From Moorella mulderi DSM 14980 (GTDB lineage: Bacteria; Bacillota; DSM-521; Neomoorellales; Neomoorellaceae), in NCBI RefSeq assembly GCF_001594015.1, contig NZ_LTBC01000001.1:124001-188000 (forward strand): DNA of 64,000 bases, written 5' to 3'. The translations under genes and the position numbers were made by a program. The notes under the pieces are model-generated. The model was given only the letters and a program-made list of their open reading frames with translations. It ran no database searches and had not been told where the DNA came from. Of this stretch, positions 26,164 to 36,357 are shown piece after piece; the stretch's first letter is position 1, and the number at the start of each line of letters is the position of its first letter.

Positions 26164-27751
26164 AAGTGGCTGCCGCTTTTTTGTTTAACTCCCGGGACTG
26201 CTTTAAGAGGGCGTATTCCATGCTGTCCAGCAGGGCTTCCCAGCTGGCCTCGATGATGTTGGTGGAGACGCCGACGGTATTCCACGAGCTGCTGCCGTCC
26301 CGGGACTCAATAAGGACCCTGACCTTGGCGCTGGTGGCATCCTTTTCATCCAGGACCCGCACCTTGTAGTCCGTCAGGCGCATGCGGCCGATGGCCGGGA
26401 AAACTTCCTCCAGGGCCTTGCGCAGGGCGTTGTCCATGGCATTGACGGGACCATTGCCTTCGGCCGCCGTATGGACTACCTGGTCACCCACCTTGAGTTT
26501 AACAATGGCTTCGGCGATGGCTTCCTGCCCGGGCCGCTTTTCCACCAGGGTCTTGACGTACTCTACTTCAAAGGGCTGCCGGTATTCCCCCGTTGTTTTC
26601 CGTAAAAATAATTCCAGGGAAGCGTCGGCCCCTTCGAACTGGTAGCCCTGGCGTTCCATTTCCTTAATGCCGTTCATGACGGCCCGTTCCTTTTCCGGGG
26701 AAAGCTCCAGGCCCATCTCTTCTACCTTACAGCGCAGGTTGCTGGCCCCGGCCTGGTCCGACATTAGTATGCGCCGCTCGTTGCCCACCAGCTGGGGGCG
26801 GATGTGCTCGTAGGTGTGGGAGGCCTTTAAGACGGCGCTCACATGGATGCCGCCCTTATGGGCAAAGGCGCTGTAGCCGACAAAGGGCTGGTTGCCGGCC
26901 GGTACTACATTGGCAATCTCGCTGACATAGCGGGAGACTTCCGTGAGAAAGGTCAATTGTCCGGCGGGCAGGCACTGGTAGCCCATTTTCAGTTCCAGGT
27001 TGGGTAATACCGAGCACAAATTGGCATTGCCGCAGCGCTCGCCGAAACCGTTGATGGTCCCCTGCACCTGGCGGCAGCCGGCGGTTACGGCGGCCAGGGT
27101 GTTGGCCACGGCCAGGTCGCCGTCGTTATGGGTATGAATGCCCAGGGGTACCTGGAGCTCCTGGCGTACCCGGGCTACGGCGGCGGCGACATCACCAGGC
27201 AGGCAGCCGCCGTTGGTATCGCACAGGACCACCCAGCTGGCCCCGGCAGCCGCCGCGGCCTTTAAGGTAGCCAGGGCATAATCGGGGTTGGCCTTGAAGC
27301 CGTCAAAAAAGTGCTCGGCATCAAAGATTACTTCCAGGCCCGCCTCCACTAGGAAGGCGATACTGTCGGCAATCATGGCCAGGTTTTCCTCCAGGGTTGT
27401 CTCCAGGGCCGCCGTTACATGGAGGTCCCATGCCTTGCCGAAGATAGTGGCCACCTTCACCCCGGCCCGCTTGATGGCCAGCAGGTTGGCGTCTTCCTCA
27501 GCTTTCCCGCCGGGCTTGCGGGTGCGGCCAAAGGCCGCGAGTTTAGCCTGCCGCCAGTTAATCTCCCTGGCCCGGAGGAAAAACTCCATATCTTTGGGGT
27601 TAGCCCAGGGCCAGCCGCCTTCGATATAGTCCACGCCCAGCCGGTCCAGGCGGGCGGCAATCTTTAACTTGTCTTCTACCGACAGGCTGATGCCCTCACC
27701 CTGGCTGCCGTCCCGGAGGGTAGTGTCGTAGACATAGATCTTTTCCGGCAT
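26162..27751 (-). CDS. cimA: (R)-citramalate synthase
   Basis: The 529-aa enzyme of the LeuA/homocitrate synthase superfamily begins MPEKIYVYDTTLRDGSQGEG. It has the metal HTHND motif (residues 204-208), GTINGFGERCGNAN and a C-terminal LeuA-type regulatory domain. RDGSQGEG rather than RDGEQSPG is typical of the citramalate synthase branch. It condenses pyruvate and acetyl-CoA to citramalate, the threonine-independent entry to isoleucine. It is the last gene of the branched-chain operon, 3 nt after leuB, so LeuCD and LeuB probably also process citramalate. Confidence 0.93.
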   Translation of the reverse strand: MPEKIYVYDTTLRDGSQGEGISLSVEDKLKIAARLDRLGVDYIEGGWPWANPKDMEFFLRAREINWRQAKLAAFGRTRKPGGKAEEDANLLAIKRAGVKVATIFGKAWDLHVTAALETTLEENLAMIADSIAFLVEAGLEVIFDAEHFFDGFKANPDYALATLKAAAAAGASWVVLCDTNGGCLPGDVAAAVARVRQELQVPLGIHTHNDGDLAVANTLAAVTAGCRQVQGTINGFGERCGNANLCSVLPNLELKMGYQCLPAGQLTFLTEVSRYVSEIANVVPAGNQPFVGYSAFAHKGGIHVSAVLKASHTYEHIRPQLVGNERRILMSDQAGASNLRCKVEEMGLELSPEKERAVMNGIKEMERQGYQFEGADASLELFLRKTTGEYRQPFEVEYVKTLVEKRPGQEAIAEAIVKLKVGDQVVHTAAEGNGPVNAMDNALRKALEEVFPAIGRMRLTDYKVRVLDEKDATSAKVRVLIESRDGSSSWNTVGVSTNIIEASWEALLDSMEYALLKQSRELNKKAAAT

Positions 27752-27754
27752 AGG

Positions 27755-28828
27755 CTATCCCTCTTGCAGCTCCCGCCGTACCAGGGCACCCATTTCGGCC
27801 GTACCTACCAGGCTGGTCCCCGGAACGTAGATATCCGCGGTACGGTAACCCTGGGCCAGCACCCGGCCGACGGCTGCCTCCACGGCTGCCGCTGCCCCGT
27901 CCATCTTGAAAGAGTACTTGAGCATCATGGCTGCCGAGAGGATGGTCGCCAGGGGATTGGCCTTTTGCTGCCCGGCAATGTCCGGGGCGGAGCCGTGGAC
28001 CGGCTCATAAAGGGCCACTTGACCGCCAATGCTGGCCGAGGGCAGCATGCCGATGGAACCCGTAAGGACGGAAGCCTGGTCGCTTAAAATATCGCCGAAG
28101 GTATTTTCCGTCACAATTACATCAAATTGGGCCGGCCGGCGGACCAGCTGCATGGCGCAGTTGTCGACATACATGTGCTCCAGGGTAACCTCGGGAAACT
28201 CGCCTTTCAGGCTTTCCACCGTATCCCGCCACAGCCGCGAGCTGGTGAGGACGTTGGCCTTGTCAACGCTGGTTAAGTGGCAGCGGCGGCTACGGGCTAT
28301 CTCAAAGGCCAGGCGGGCGATGCGCTCTATTTCCGCCGTGGAATAAAGCATAGTGTCGTAGGCTACCTCGCCTGTGTCCGTCTTTTCTCGCTTTTTTGGG
28401 CCGAAGTAGAGGCCGCCCGTGAGCTCCCGGACAATGATCAGGTCAGTGCCGGCAACAATTTCCCGTTTTAAGGGCGAAGCCTCCGCCAGGGGCTCAAAGA
28501 GGTAGGCCGGCCTTAAGTTGGCGTAAAGGCCAAGCTCCTTGCGCAATGGCAGGAGGGCGGCCGTTTCCGGGCGTTCCTCTGGCGGCAGGGCATCCCATTT
28601 AGGACCGCCCACCGCCCCCAGGAGCACGGCATCGCTCTGGCGGCAGAGGTCCAGGGTTTCCGGCGGTAAAGCCTGGCCGCGGGCATCAATGGCCACTCCC
28701 CCTACCAGGGCCTCGGTAAACTGGAACTCTATCCCCGTGCGGCGGCCGACAACCTCCAGGACCTTTACCGCCTCCGGGACAATCTCGGGACCAATGCCGT
28801 CACCGGGCAAAACGGCAATTTTATACAT
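27755..28828 (-). CDS. leuB: 3-isopropylmalate dehydrogenase
   Basis: The 357-aa enzyme begins [20 protein letters not shown] and has [10 protein letters not shown] (134-143), the Asp-rich metal site (YVDNCAMQL, then GDILSDQAS) and the NAD-binding [12 protein letters not shown]. It oxidises and decarboxylates 3-isopropylmalate in leucine synthesis. It overlaps leuD by 8 nt. Length and motifs are standard. Beside cimA it probably also acts on 3-methylmalate for isoleucine. Confidence 0.96.
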   Translation of the reverse strand: MYKIAVLPGDGIGPEIVPEAVKVLEVVGRRTGIEFQFTEALVGGVAIDARGQALPPETLDLCRQSDAVLLGAVGGPKWDALPPEERPETAALLPLRKELGLYANLRPAYLFEPLAEASPLKREIVAGTDLIIVRELTGGLYFGPKKREKTDTGEVAYDTMLYSTAEIERIARLAFEIARSRRCHLTSVDKANVLTSSRLWRDTVESLKGEFPEVTLEHMYVDNCAMQLVRRPAQFDVIVTENTFGDILSDQASVLTGSIGMLPSASIGGQVALYEPVHGSAPDIAGQQKANPLATILSAAMMLKYSFKMDGAAAAVEAAVGRVLAQGYRTADIYVPGTSLVGTAEMGALVRRELQEG

Positions 28829-29321
28829 GCGCCTTCACCTTCCTGGCCACGTAGGGCATCAGCCCCCCGGCGGCAATGAGTTCCTGCATAAAGGGCGGGA
28901 AGGGCGCCGCCTGGTAGGTTTCTCCTTTAGTAAGGTTCACAATTTCGCCCTTCTCGGCGTCAATCTTTACTTCATCCCCGGCGGCTATCCCTGCCGCCGC
29001 GGCCGGGGACTCAAAGATGGGCAGGCCGATGTTGATGGCGTTGCGGTAGAAAATGCGGGCAAAGGAGGCGGCGATGACCGCCGCCACCCCGGCGGCTTTG
29101 ATGGCCACCGGCGCGTGCTCCCGGGAACTGCCGCAGCCGAAGTTTTTCCCGGCCACGATAATCTCCCCTTTTTGCACCCGCCCGGCAAAGGTAGGGTCGG
29201 CGTCCTCCATGCAGTGGCGGGCGAGTTCTTCGGGGTCGGAGGTATTCAGGTAACGGGCCGGAATGATGGCGTCGGTGTCGATGTCGTTGCCGAAGGTGTG
29301 GCATTTACCCTGAATGATCAT
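28821..29321 (-). CDS. leuD: 3-isopropylmalate dehydratase small subunit
   Basis: This 166-aa protein is of the short, archaeal-type LeuD kind. It has [15 protein letters not shown] near the N terminus and the swivel-domain signature [14 protein letters not shown]. With LeuC it isomerises 2-isopropylmalate to 3-isopropylmalate. Its ATG overlaps the leuC stop (ATGA, 29318-29321), so translation is coupled. The ten-gene operon gives it the same partner for citramalate. Confidence 0.95.
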   Translation of the reverse strand: MIIQGKCHTFGNDIDTDAIIPARYLNTSDPEELARHCMEDADPTFAGRVQKGEIIVAGKNFGCGSSREHAPVAIKAAGVAAVIAASFARIFYRNAINIGLPIFESPAAAAGIAAGDEVKIDAEKGEIVNLTKGETYQAAPFPPFMQELIAAGGLMPYVARKVKAHV

Positions 29322-30583
29322 TTTACTACCTCCTCGGGGGCGGCGATGCGCCCTTTAACGGCGCTGGCGGCGGCTACGGCCGGGCCGGCGAGATAGACTT
29401 CGCTTTCCGGATGGCCCATGCGGCCTACGAAGTTGCGGTTGGTGGTGGCCAGGGCCCGTTCGCCTTGGGCCAGGATCCCCATGTGCCCGCCCAGGCAGGG
29501 GCCGCAGGTGGGCGTGGATACCGCCGCCCCGGCTTCGATAAAGATGCTGATGAGCCCTTCGGCCAGGGCCTCCGCGTAGATTTTTTGGGTGCCGGGGATG
29601 ACGATGAGCCTTACTTCGGGATGGACCTTCTGCCCTTTGAGGATCTCTGCCGCCACCCGCAGGTCCTCCAGGCGGCCGTTGGTGCAGCTGCCGATGACTA
29701 CCTGGTCGATTTTGATCTCTCCTATTTCCCTTACGCTCCGGGCGTTCTCGGGCAGGTGGGGCAGCGCTACCTGGGGCTCGATGCTACCGGCGTCGATGTC
29801 TATTTCCCGGGCATACCTGGCATCCGGGTCGCTCTGGTAGATGCGGTAGTCCCTTTGCAGCCGGCCCCGGATGTATGCTATGGTCTTTTCGTCCACCGGG
29901 AAGATACCGTTCTTGGCCCCGGCTTCGATGGCCATGTTGGCCATGGTGAAGCGGCCGTCCATGGAAAGTTCTTTTATGGCTTCGCCGGTGAATTCCATGG
30001 CCATGTAGCGGGCGCCGTCGACGCCGATTTGTCCTATGGTGTAGAGGATGAGGTCCTTGCCGCCGACCCAGGGCTTAAGCTTCCCGTGGTAGCGAAAGAG
30101 GATGGTCTCGGGTACTTTAAACCACAGCTCGCCAGTGGCCATGGCGGCGGCGAGGTCCGTGGAGCCGACGCCGGTGGCGAAGGCCCCTAGTGCCCCGTAG
30201 GTGCAGGTGTGGGAGTCGGCCCCTATGACCAGGTCCCCGGGGCCGACCAGGCCCGCCTCGGGCAGCAGGCAGTGCTCGATGCCCATGCGGCCGATTTCGA
30301 AGTAGTGGGCAAGCCCCTGCTCCCGGGCGAAATCGCGTAAGATTTTCGCCTGCTCGGCGGACTTGATGTCCTTGGCCGGGGTGAAGTGGTCCGGCACCAG
30401 GACGACCCTTTCCGGGTCGAAGACTTTCTTGAGGCCGAGTTTCTTGAACTCCTTGATGGCCAGGGGGGCGGTGATGTCATTCCCCAGGGCCAGGTCTATC
30501 CTGGCGTTGATAAGCTGGCCCGGCTCTACATGATCGAGGCCGGCGTGGGCGGCCAGGATCTTTTCGGTGATGGTCATGCCCAT
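29318..30583 (-). CDS. leuC: 3-isopropylmalate dehydratase large subunit
   Basis: The start is ATG 30583, 8 nt after GAAGG; the open frame continues upstream through the intergenic repeat but has no basis as coding. The 421-aa protein is an aconitase-family subunit of the short LeuC type. It has the cluster cysteines in [15 protein letters not shown] and [13 protein letters not shown]. It carries a 4Fe-4S cluster that is the catalytic Lewis acid. Its stop overlaps leuD by 4 nt. It is separated from leuA by a 297-nt gap filled by a palindromic repeat. Confidence 0.95.
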   Translation of the reverse strand: MGMTITEKILAAHAGLDHVEPGQLINARIDLALGNDITAPLAIKEFKKLGLKKVFDPERVVLVPDHFTPAKDIKSAEQAKILRDFAREQGLAHYFEIGRMGIEHCLLPEAGLVGPGDLVIGADSHTCTYGALGAFATGVGSTDLAAAMATGELWFKVPETILFRYHGKLKPWVGGKDLILYTIGQIGVDGARYMAMEFTGEAIKELSMDGRFTMANMAIEAGAKNGIFPVDEKTIAYIRGRLQRDYRIYQSDPDARYAREIDIDAGSIEPQVALPHLPENARSVREIGEIKIDQVVIGSCTNGRLEDLRVAAEILKGQKVHPEVRLIVIPGTQKIYAEALAEGLISIFIEAGAAVSTPTCGPCLGGHMGILAQGERALATTNRNFVGRMGHPESEVYLAGPAVAAASAVKGRIAAPEEVVK

Positions 30584-30613
30584 GGAGTTTACCTTCTTCC
30601 TGCTAAAGTAACT

Positions 30614-30836
30614 CTTTTTGGGCTGGCATTTGTTTGCAGCGAGCGACTTGGTCCGAGCGGCGAAGCGGCCGCAGGCTGTGCCGAGGAGCGAGGGCGGGGC
30701 CGAGGACAGGAGGTCCGAGGCCGGCCTTTGAGGCAAGGATGCCGAATAGGCCGGGAACCCCGCCCGAGCCCGAGGCAGAGCCCTAGGCCGCTCCGCGAGG
30801 ACCACGGAGCGAGCGCAAACATAGCCAGCCCAAAAT
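30614..30836. repeat. Large imperfect palindromic intergenic repeat (about 220 bp) between leuA and leuC
   Basis: The two ends are inverted copies. TTTTTGGGCTGGC at 30615-30627 is followed by ATTTGTTTGCAGCGAGCG. The opposite strand from 30835 reads TTTTGGGCTGGC, then TATGTTTGCGCTCGCTCC. Inside, GGGCGGGG is matched by CCCCGCCC, and a smaller hairpin, CGCTCCG/CGGAGCG, lies near 30789-30811. The block is much richer in G and C than its surroundings. A related 40-bp module recurs at 44950-44990. No coding capacity is evident, although the leuC frame happens to stay open. It looks like a MITE-like or REP-like element. Confidence 0.65.
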
Positions 30837-30880
30837 AGTCATGGTTCGCTCCAGCTCTGTTTCGGCTCCGGCTTATCGCC

Positions 30881-32428
30881 TCATGCTTCCAAAACCTGCA
30901 GGTTCTCTTCCCCAATCTCGTAAACGACTTTATTAATCGCGTTCACGTAGGCGCGGGCGCTGGCTTCCAGGACGTCGGTGCTGATGCCCCGGCCGATGAA
31001 GACCCGGCCGGCATACTCGACCTTGACGGTTACCTCGCCCACAGCGTCTTTCCCGCCGGTAACGGCATTGAGGGCGTAGGATTTAAGACAAACAGGAATG
31101 CGCGTTATCTTGTCGATGGCCTTGAAGGCGGCGTCCACCGGTCCTTCGCCGCAAGCCGCCTCTTCCTTTAATTCCTGGTCCACTCGGAGGCCGATGGTGG
31201 CCGTTGGTACCACCCGGTTACCCGTGGAGATGTGGATATGCTCCAGGGCGAATTTTTCGGGTATCTGTTTAACTTCGTGCTCGACAATGGCTTCCAGGTC
31301 GCGGTCGGTAATCTCCTTCTTGCGATCGGCCAGTTCCTTGAAGCGGGCAAAGGCTTTGTCGAGTTCCGCTTCATTAAGTTTAAAGCCCAGTTCTTCCAGG
31401 CGGCTGCGCAAAGCATGGCGGCCGGAGTGCTTGCCCAGGACAATATTGTTCTGCACCAGGCCGATCATGGTCGGGTTCATAATCTCATAGGTGGTGCGCT
31501 CCTTCAGGACGCCGTCCTGGTGAATGCCGGCCTCATGGGCGAAGGCGTTCTTGCCCACGATAGCCTTATTGTACTGGACGGGCATGCCCGTCAGGCTGCT
31601 CACCAGCCTACTGGTACGGTAGATCTCCTCGGTGACAATGTTGGTGTGGCAGCCGTAATAGTCGCGGCGGGTATAGAGGGCCATGACCAGCTCTTCCAGG
31701 GCTGTATTGCCGGCCCGCTCGCCGATGCCGTTGATGGCCCCTTCTACCTGGAGGGCGCCGTTCTCAATGGCCGCCAGGGAATTGGCCACTGCCAGCCCCA
31801 GGTCGTTATGGCAGTGGACGCTGATTTGCACCTGCTCAATCCCAGGTACCCGCCGGCGAATCTCGGCGATAAGGCGGCCGAACTCGGCCGGGGTGGCATA
31901 GCCGACGGTGTCCGGGATATTGAGGACGGTGGCCCCGGACTCAACGGCTGCTGCCAGCACCTGGCACAGGAAGTCGATGTCGCTTCTCGATGCGTCTTCC
32001 GGGGAAAACTCCACGTCCTGGCAGTAACTTTTGGCCCGGGCCACCCCTTTACGGACGGCGGCCAGGACCTCTTCCCGCGTCATGCGCAGCTTGTATTTTA
32101 AATGAATGTCAGAGGTAGCAATAAAGACATGAATCCGCGGCCGCCTGGCTTCCTGCAAAGCCTCCCAGGCGCGGTCGATATCCCGGTCATTGATCCGCGC
32201 CAGGCCGGCTATCACCGGGCCCTCCACTTCCCGGGCTATGGCCCGCACGGCTTCAAAGTCCCCGGGAGAGGCAATGGGGAAGCCGGCTTCAATGACGTCA
32301 ACCCCCAGGCGGGCCAGCTGGTGGGCGATTTTCAGCTTTTCCTCGACGTTGAGGCTTACCCCGGGCGACTGCTCGCCATCACGCAGGGTGGTATCAAAGA
32401 TATAAATCCTTTTGCTGGTATCCGGCAA
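30881..32428 (-). CDS. leuA: 2-isopropylmalate synthase
   Basis: The 515-aa enzyme starts at TTG 32428, about 10 nt after GGAAGG. It has the [16 protein letters not shown] signature, [13 protein letters not shown] and the GERAGN motif, with a C-terminal leucine-binding regulatory domain (from about residue 390). It condenses 2-oxoisovalerate and acetyl-CoA, the first step of leucine synthesis, and is normally inhibited by leucine. It follows the second ilvB in the operon. The long gap to leuC holds the repeat element. Confidence 0.96.
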   Translation of the reverse strand: MPDTSKRIYIFDTTLRDGEQSPGVSLNVEEKLKIAHQLARLGVDVIEAGFPIASPGDFEAVRAIAREVEGPVIAGLARINDRDIDRAWEALQEARRPRIHVFIATSDIHLKYKLRMTREEVLAAVRKGVARAKSYCQDVEFSPEDASRSDIDFLCQVLAAAVESGATVLNIPDTVGYATPAEFGRLIAEIRRRVPGIEQVQISVHCHNDLGLAVANSLAAIENGALQVEGAINGIGERAGNTALEELVMALYTRRDYYGCHTNIVTEEIYRTSRLVSSLTGMPVQYNKAIVGKNAFAHEAGIHQDGVLKERTTYEIMNPTMIGLVQNNIVLGKHSGRHALRSRLEELGFKLNEAELDKAFARFKELADRKKEITDRDLEAIVEHEVKQIPEKFALEHIHISTGNRVVPTATIGLRVDQELKEEAACGEGPVDAAFKAIDKITRIPVCLKSYALNAVTGGKDAVGEVTVKVEYAGRVFIGRGISTDVLEASARAYVNAINKVVYEIGEENLQVLEA

Positions 32429-32453
32429 GAGACATCAACCTTCCTTGGCCAGT

Positions 32454-34136
32454 TTATTCCGGTAGGAGCATTTCGTTCAGGGCGGCTCCATTCAGGACCA
32501 TAGGGTAAACCATTTCCTCTTCGCTGATGAGGCACTCAATAAGGGTGAGACCATCATTCTGCATGGCCTGCGCCAGCACCGGTACCACTTCTTCCTGTTT
32601 AGTAATACGCAGGCCGGTTGCCCCGTAGCACTCTGCCAGGCGGACAAAATCGGGGTTGCCCGTGAATTTCACGGCTGTATACTGGCGCTCGTAGTAAAAA
32701 TGCTGGAGCTGGCGCACCATGGCCAGGCTCTGGTTGTTAAAAAGCAAAATCTTTAAGGGTAATCCCTGCTCCACGGCCGTACCCAGCTCGGCCATCCCCA
32801 TCTGGAAACTGCCGTCGCCGGTAATGACCCACACCTGCCTGTCCGGCCGGGCGAGGGCGGCGCCAATGGCTGCCGGCAGGCCGTAACCCATAGTGCCCAG
32901 GCCACAGGAGGAAATAAAGGTGCGGGGCTCAGTATAGCCGTAAAAGAGGGCCGCCCACATCTGGTGCTGGCCAACGTCGGTGGTAATGATGGCCCGGCCG
33001 CGGGTCATTTCTCCCAGGCGTTCGATGACCCACTGGGGCCGCACCTCACCGCCCCGGCCGTAAGTGAGGGGGTAATTATTGCGCAGGGTTTTAACCCGCT
33101 CGAGCCACGCCGGGTGCCCGGCTGGCTCTACCAGGGGCAGGAGTTCCTTCAAGACACAGCTGATATCCCCCACCAGGGGCAGGTCTACCCGCACGTTTTT
33201 ACCAATTTCTGCCGGGTCAATATCCACATGGGCTATTTTAGCCTGGGGCGCGAATTTTTCTATGGCCCCCGTCACCCGGTCGTCAAAGCGCACCCCCAGG
33301 CCCACCAAGAGATCGCATTCCATAAGGGCGTGGTTGGCGCAGGGTTTGCCGTGGAGGCCGACCATTCCCAGGGAAAGGGGATTATCTTCAGGAAAAGCCC
33401 CCAGGCCGGTAAGGGAGGTGGCCACCGGCGCCTGGATTTTTTCCGCCAGTTCCCGCAGGTACCCTTCCGCCCCGGAAACCACCACCCCCCCACCGGCAAA
33501 CAGTACCGGCCGCTCGGCTTCCTGGAGGAGCTTTGCCAGGGCACGGAGCTGGCCCGGGTGGCCCTGGTAGGTGGGTTTATAGCCCCGCAGCTCAACCTTC
33601 TCCGGAACCGGTGCCCGGCAGGGAGCCAGGGCTACGTCTTTAGGGAGATCCACCAGCACCGGCCCCGGGCGACCGGTGCTGGCGATATAAAAGGCTTCTT
33701 TGACAATACGGGGCAGTTCCTCAACATCCTTGACCAGGTAATTATGCTTGGTAATGGGAATGGTGATCCCGGTAATATCGGTTTCCTGGAAGGCATCACT
33801 GCCGACCTGAGAGGTTGGTACCTGGCCGGTAAAGATTACTACCGGCACGGAATCCATGTAGGCCGTAGCAATCCCCGTTACCAGGTTGGTGGCCCCGGGA
33901 CCGGAGGTGGCAAAGCAGACGCCCGTCCTACCGCTGGTGCGGGCGTAACCGCTGGCGGCGTGGACGGCATTCTGCTCCTGGCGGACCAGGATATGACGGA
34001 TGGAAGTCCGGGCCAGTTCATGGTACAGGGGCAGGACGGCGCCGCCGGGATAGCCGAAGACCAGTTCCACGCCTTCGGCCTGCAGGACCTCCATTACAGC
34101 CCGGGCACCGGTGCGTTCCCTAGACTCCTGTCCCAT
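32454..34136 (-). CDS. ilvB: Acetolactate synthase large subunit (second copy, after ilvN)
   Basis: This 560-aa ThDP enzyme has the catalytic glutamate in RQEQNAVHAASGYAR, the FAD-domain GGGVVVSGAE and the ThDP/Mg motif GDGSFQMGMAELGTA. It makes acetolactate or acetohydroxybutyrate. It overlaps the end of ilvN by 17 nt and has its own GGAGG. It is clearly paralogous to the copy at 34635 but diverged, including the exchange of KHNYLVK for KANYLVK. In many bacteria ilvC stands between ilvN and leuA; here a second ilvB stands there instead. Confidence 0.93.
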   Translation of the reverse strand: MGQESRERTGARAVMEVLQAEGVELVFGYPGGAVLPLYHELARTSIRHILVRQEQNAVHAASGYARTSGRTGVCFATSGPGATNLVTGIATAYMDSVPVVIFTGQVPTSQVGSDAFQETDITGITIPITKHNYLVKDVEELPRIVKEAFYIASTGRPGPVLVDLPKDVALAPCRAPVPEKVELRGYKPTYQGHPGQLRALAKLLQEAERPVLFAGGGVVVSGAEGYLRELAEKIQAPVATSLTGLGAFPEDNPLSLGMVGLHGKPCANHALMECDLLVGLGVRFDDRVTGAIEKFAPQAKIAHVDIDPAEIGKNVRVDLPLVGDISCVLKELLPLVEPAGHPAWLERVKTLRNNYPLTYGRGGEVRPQWVIERLGEMTRGRAIITTDVGQHQMWAALFYGYTEPRTFISSCGLGTMGYGLPAAIGAALARPDRQVWVITGDGSFQMGMAELGTAVEQGLPLKILLFNNQSLAMVRQLQHFYYERQYTAVKFTGNPDFVRLAECYGATGLRITKQEEVVPVLAQAMQNDGLTLIECLISEEEMVYPMVLNGAALNEMLLPE

Positions 34137-34638
34137 CGCCGCTGGCCTCCATTCCCTTTGTTCTCGCTCCCCGGAGCATGGCGATTTTACCTGTGCGTAC
34201 TACTTCCCTGATACCAAAGGGGCGCAGGGAGTTTTCCAGGGCATCAATCTTGTCGGCATCGCCGGTAGCTTCGATAATCAGGCTGTTGCGGGCAATATCG
34301 ACGATCCGCGCCCGGAAGATGTCAACTATCTGCATAATCTCGCCCCGGACCGCCGGCTCGGCATTAACCTTGATGAGCATCAATTCCCGGCCCACATGGG
34401 GATCATCGGTTATATCGCTGAGCTTGATGACATCGATGAGCTTATTGAGCTGTTTGCAGACCTGCTCGATAATCTGCTCATCGCCATCCACCACGATAGT
34501 CATGCGGGAAATAGATGGGTTCTCCGTACGGCCTACGGCCAGGCTGTCGATATTATAACCCCGGCGGCTGAAGAGGCCGGCCACCCGGGTTAAAACCCCG
34601 GGGCGATTTTCCACCAGAACCGAAAGGGTGCGTTTCAC
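34120..34638 (-). CDS. ilvN: Acetolactate synthase regulatory (small) subunit
   Basis: The 172-aa protein begins at GTG 34638, sharing GTGA with the stop of the upstream ilvB. An ACT domain fills residues 3-78 (TLSVLVENRPGVLTRVAGLF), and a C-terminal domain contains RARIVDIA and LRPFGIREVVRTG. It binds valine and activates the large subunit. It is shared between two flanking large subunits. The tail past residue 160 is short and Gly-rich. Confidence 0.95.
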   Translation of the reverse strand: MKRTLSVLVENRPGVLTRVAGLFSRRGYNIDSLAVGRTENPSISRMTIVVDGDEQIIEQVCKQLNKLIDVIKLSDITDDPHVGRELMLIKVNAEPAVRGEIMQIVDIFRARIVDIARNSLIIEATGDADKIDALENSLRPFGIREVVRTGKIAMLRGARTKGMEASGDGTGV

Positions 34639-36320
34639 TCCTGCCTACCTCCCGTCACCATTTTGTTCAGGGTACCACCCGGGGGCACCATGGGGAAGAC
34701 GTTTTCTTCCCGGTCGATTAAGATATCCACCAGGAAGGGGCCATCTGTCTCCAGGGCCTCCTGCAGGGCCGGGACGACTTCCTCCCGGGCAGCCACCAGC
34801 CGGGCCGGCAGCCGGTAAGCTTCAGCCACCTTGACAAAATCCGGGTTGCCGGCCAGTTCGGAATAAGCGTAGCGCCGGTCAAAGAAGAACTCCTGCCACT
34901 GGCGCACCATACCGAGATAACCGTTATTGAGGAGGATAATTTTCACCGGGATGCGGTAATGGCTTAAGGTGGCCAGTTCCTGGATATTCATCTGGAAGCT
35001 GCCGTCCCCGGTAATGGCCACGACGGTTTCATCAGGCCTGGCTACAGCCGCCCCCATGGCTGCCGGGACGCCAAAACCCATGGTCCCCAGGCCACAGGAG
35101 GAGAGGAAGGCCCGCGGTCGATCCACGGGGTAATACTGCACCGCCCACATCTGGTGCTGGCCTACATCGGTGCTGATAATGGCCCGGCCCCGGGTTAGGC
35201 GGTATAATTCCTCAATTACATACTGGGGTTTCAGGCCGCACTCATCATAGCGTAAGGGATGCTCTTCCTGCCAGCGCCGGATTCTTTGGCGCCAGGCCGG
35301 GCGCTCCCTTTTCTCAGGCAGTCTGGCCAGTAAGGCCTGGAGGGCCTGGCGGGCATCAGCGACAATGGGGATGTGGGCCGGGACAACTTTGCCGATCTCG
35401 GCCGCATCAATATCAATATGGATGATTTTCGCTCTCGGGGCAAAGGCCTCAATTTTCCCTGTCACCCTATCGTCAAAGCGGACACCGACACCGATAATCA
35501 GGTCCGTCTCACAGACGGCGTAGTTGGCGGCGGCCGTACCATGCATCCCCACCATACCGGCAAAGAGGGGATGGGTCTCTGGGAAGGCCCCTTTGCCCAT
35601 CATGCTCATGATGACGGGAATATCCTGCTCTTCGGCCAGCTGCCGTACTTCTTCATGGGCCCCGGAAGTAATCACCCCGCCCCCGATAAAGAGCAGGGGT
35701 TTCTCGGCAGCTTGAATAGCAGCAGCGGCCTGGGCTACCTGCAGGGCATGGGGTTCCACCCGGCTGCGGTAGCCGGGCAGGCGTAACCGCGGCGGGTAGT
35801 GAAAGGCCGCCCGCTGGGTGGTGATATCTTTGGGAATATCAATGAGGACCGGCCCCGGCCGGCCGGTAGTTGCTACGTAGAAGGCCTCATGGATAGTTGC
35901 CGCCAAGTCCCTGATGCTTTTCACCAGGTAATTGGCCTTGGTAACAGGCATGGTGATGCCGGTAATATCGGCTTCCTGGAAGGAATCCCGGCCAATCATG
36001 GCCAGGCCGACCTGGCCGGTGATGGCAATAATGGGAATAGAATCCATATAGGCGTTAGCTATCCCTGTGACCAGGTTGGTAGCCCCCGGTCCGGAAGTAG
36101 CTATACAGACACCCGGTTTCCCGGAGGCACGGGCATAGCCTTCGGCGGCATGGGCGGCTGCCTGCTCATGGCGGGTTAAAATATGGCGGATACTGGCTAC
36201 TGCCAGTTCGTGGTAAAGGGGTAAAACCGCCCCGCCGGGGATACCAAATACAGTATCCACACCTTCCGCCTGCAGGGCTTTAATGATGATTTCGGAACCG
36301 GTTAATTTTTTCGTTTCCAC
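34635..36320 (-). CDS. ilvB: Acetolactate synthase large subunit (first copy)
   Basis: I choose GTG 36320, which gives 561 aa, the same length as the second copy. An ATT ten bases after AAAGGAG is an odd alternative. The protein has GGAVLPLYHELA, the catalytic Glu in RHEQAAAHAAEGYAR, TSGPGATNLVTGIA and the ThDP motif GDGSFQMNIQELATL. It works in valine, leucine and isoleucine synthesis. It is followed by ilvN with a 4-nt overlap, which suggests the main holoenzyme is this pair. The MSMMGKGAFPETHPLFAGMVG stretch is typical of clostridial IlvB. Confidence 0.95.
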   Translation of the reverse strand: METKKLTGSEIIIKALQAEGVDTVFGIPGGAVLPLYHELAVASIRHILTRHEQAAAHAAEGYARASGKPGVCIATSGPGATNLVTGIANAYMDSIPIIAITGQVGLAMIGRDSFQEADITGITMPVTKANYLVKSIRDLAATIHEAFYVATTGRPGPVLIDIPKDITTQRAAFHYPPRLRLPGYRSRVEPHALQVAQAAAAIQAAEKPLLFIGGGVITSGAHEEVRQLAEEQDIPVIMSMMGKGAFPETHPLFAGMVGMHGTAAANYAVCETDLIIGVGVRFDDRVTGKIEAFAPRAKIIHIDIDAAEIGKVVPAHIPIVADARQALQALLARLPEKRERPAWRQRIRRWQEEHPLRYDECGLKPQYVIEELYRLTRGRAIISTDVGQHQMWAVQYYPVDRPRAFLSSCGLGTMGFGVPAAMGAAVARPDETVVAITGDGSFQMNIQELATLSHYRIPVKIILLNNGYLGMVRQWQEFFFDRRYAYSELAGNPDFVKVAEAYRLPARLVAAREEVVPALQEALETDGPFLVDILIDREENVFPMVPPGGTLNKMVTGGRQE

Positions 36321-36357
36321 GCGATCCCCAATGGTTGAAGCACTCCTTTGCGCTTTT

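Noticed and set aside
30584-30805. Long N-terminal extension of leuC through the intergenic repeat
   Set aside because: The frame is open, but the ribosome site lies before ATG 30583, the product from there has normal length, and the upstream bases are a GC-rich palindromic repeat.
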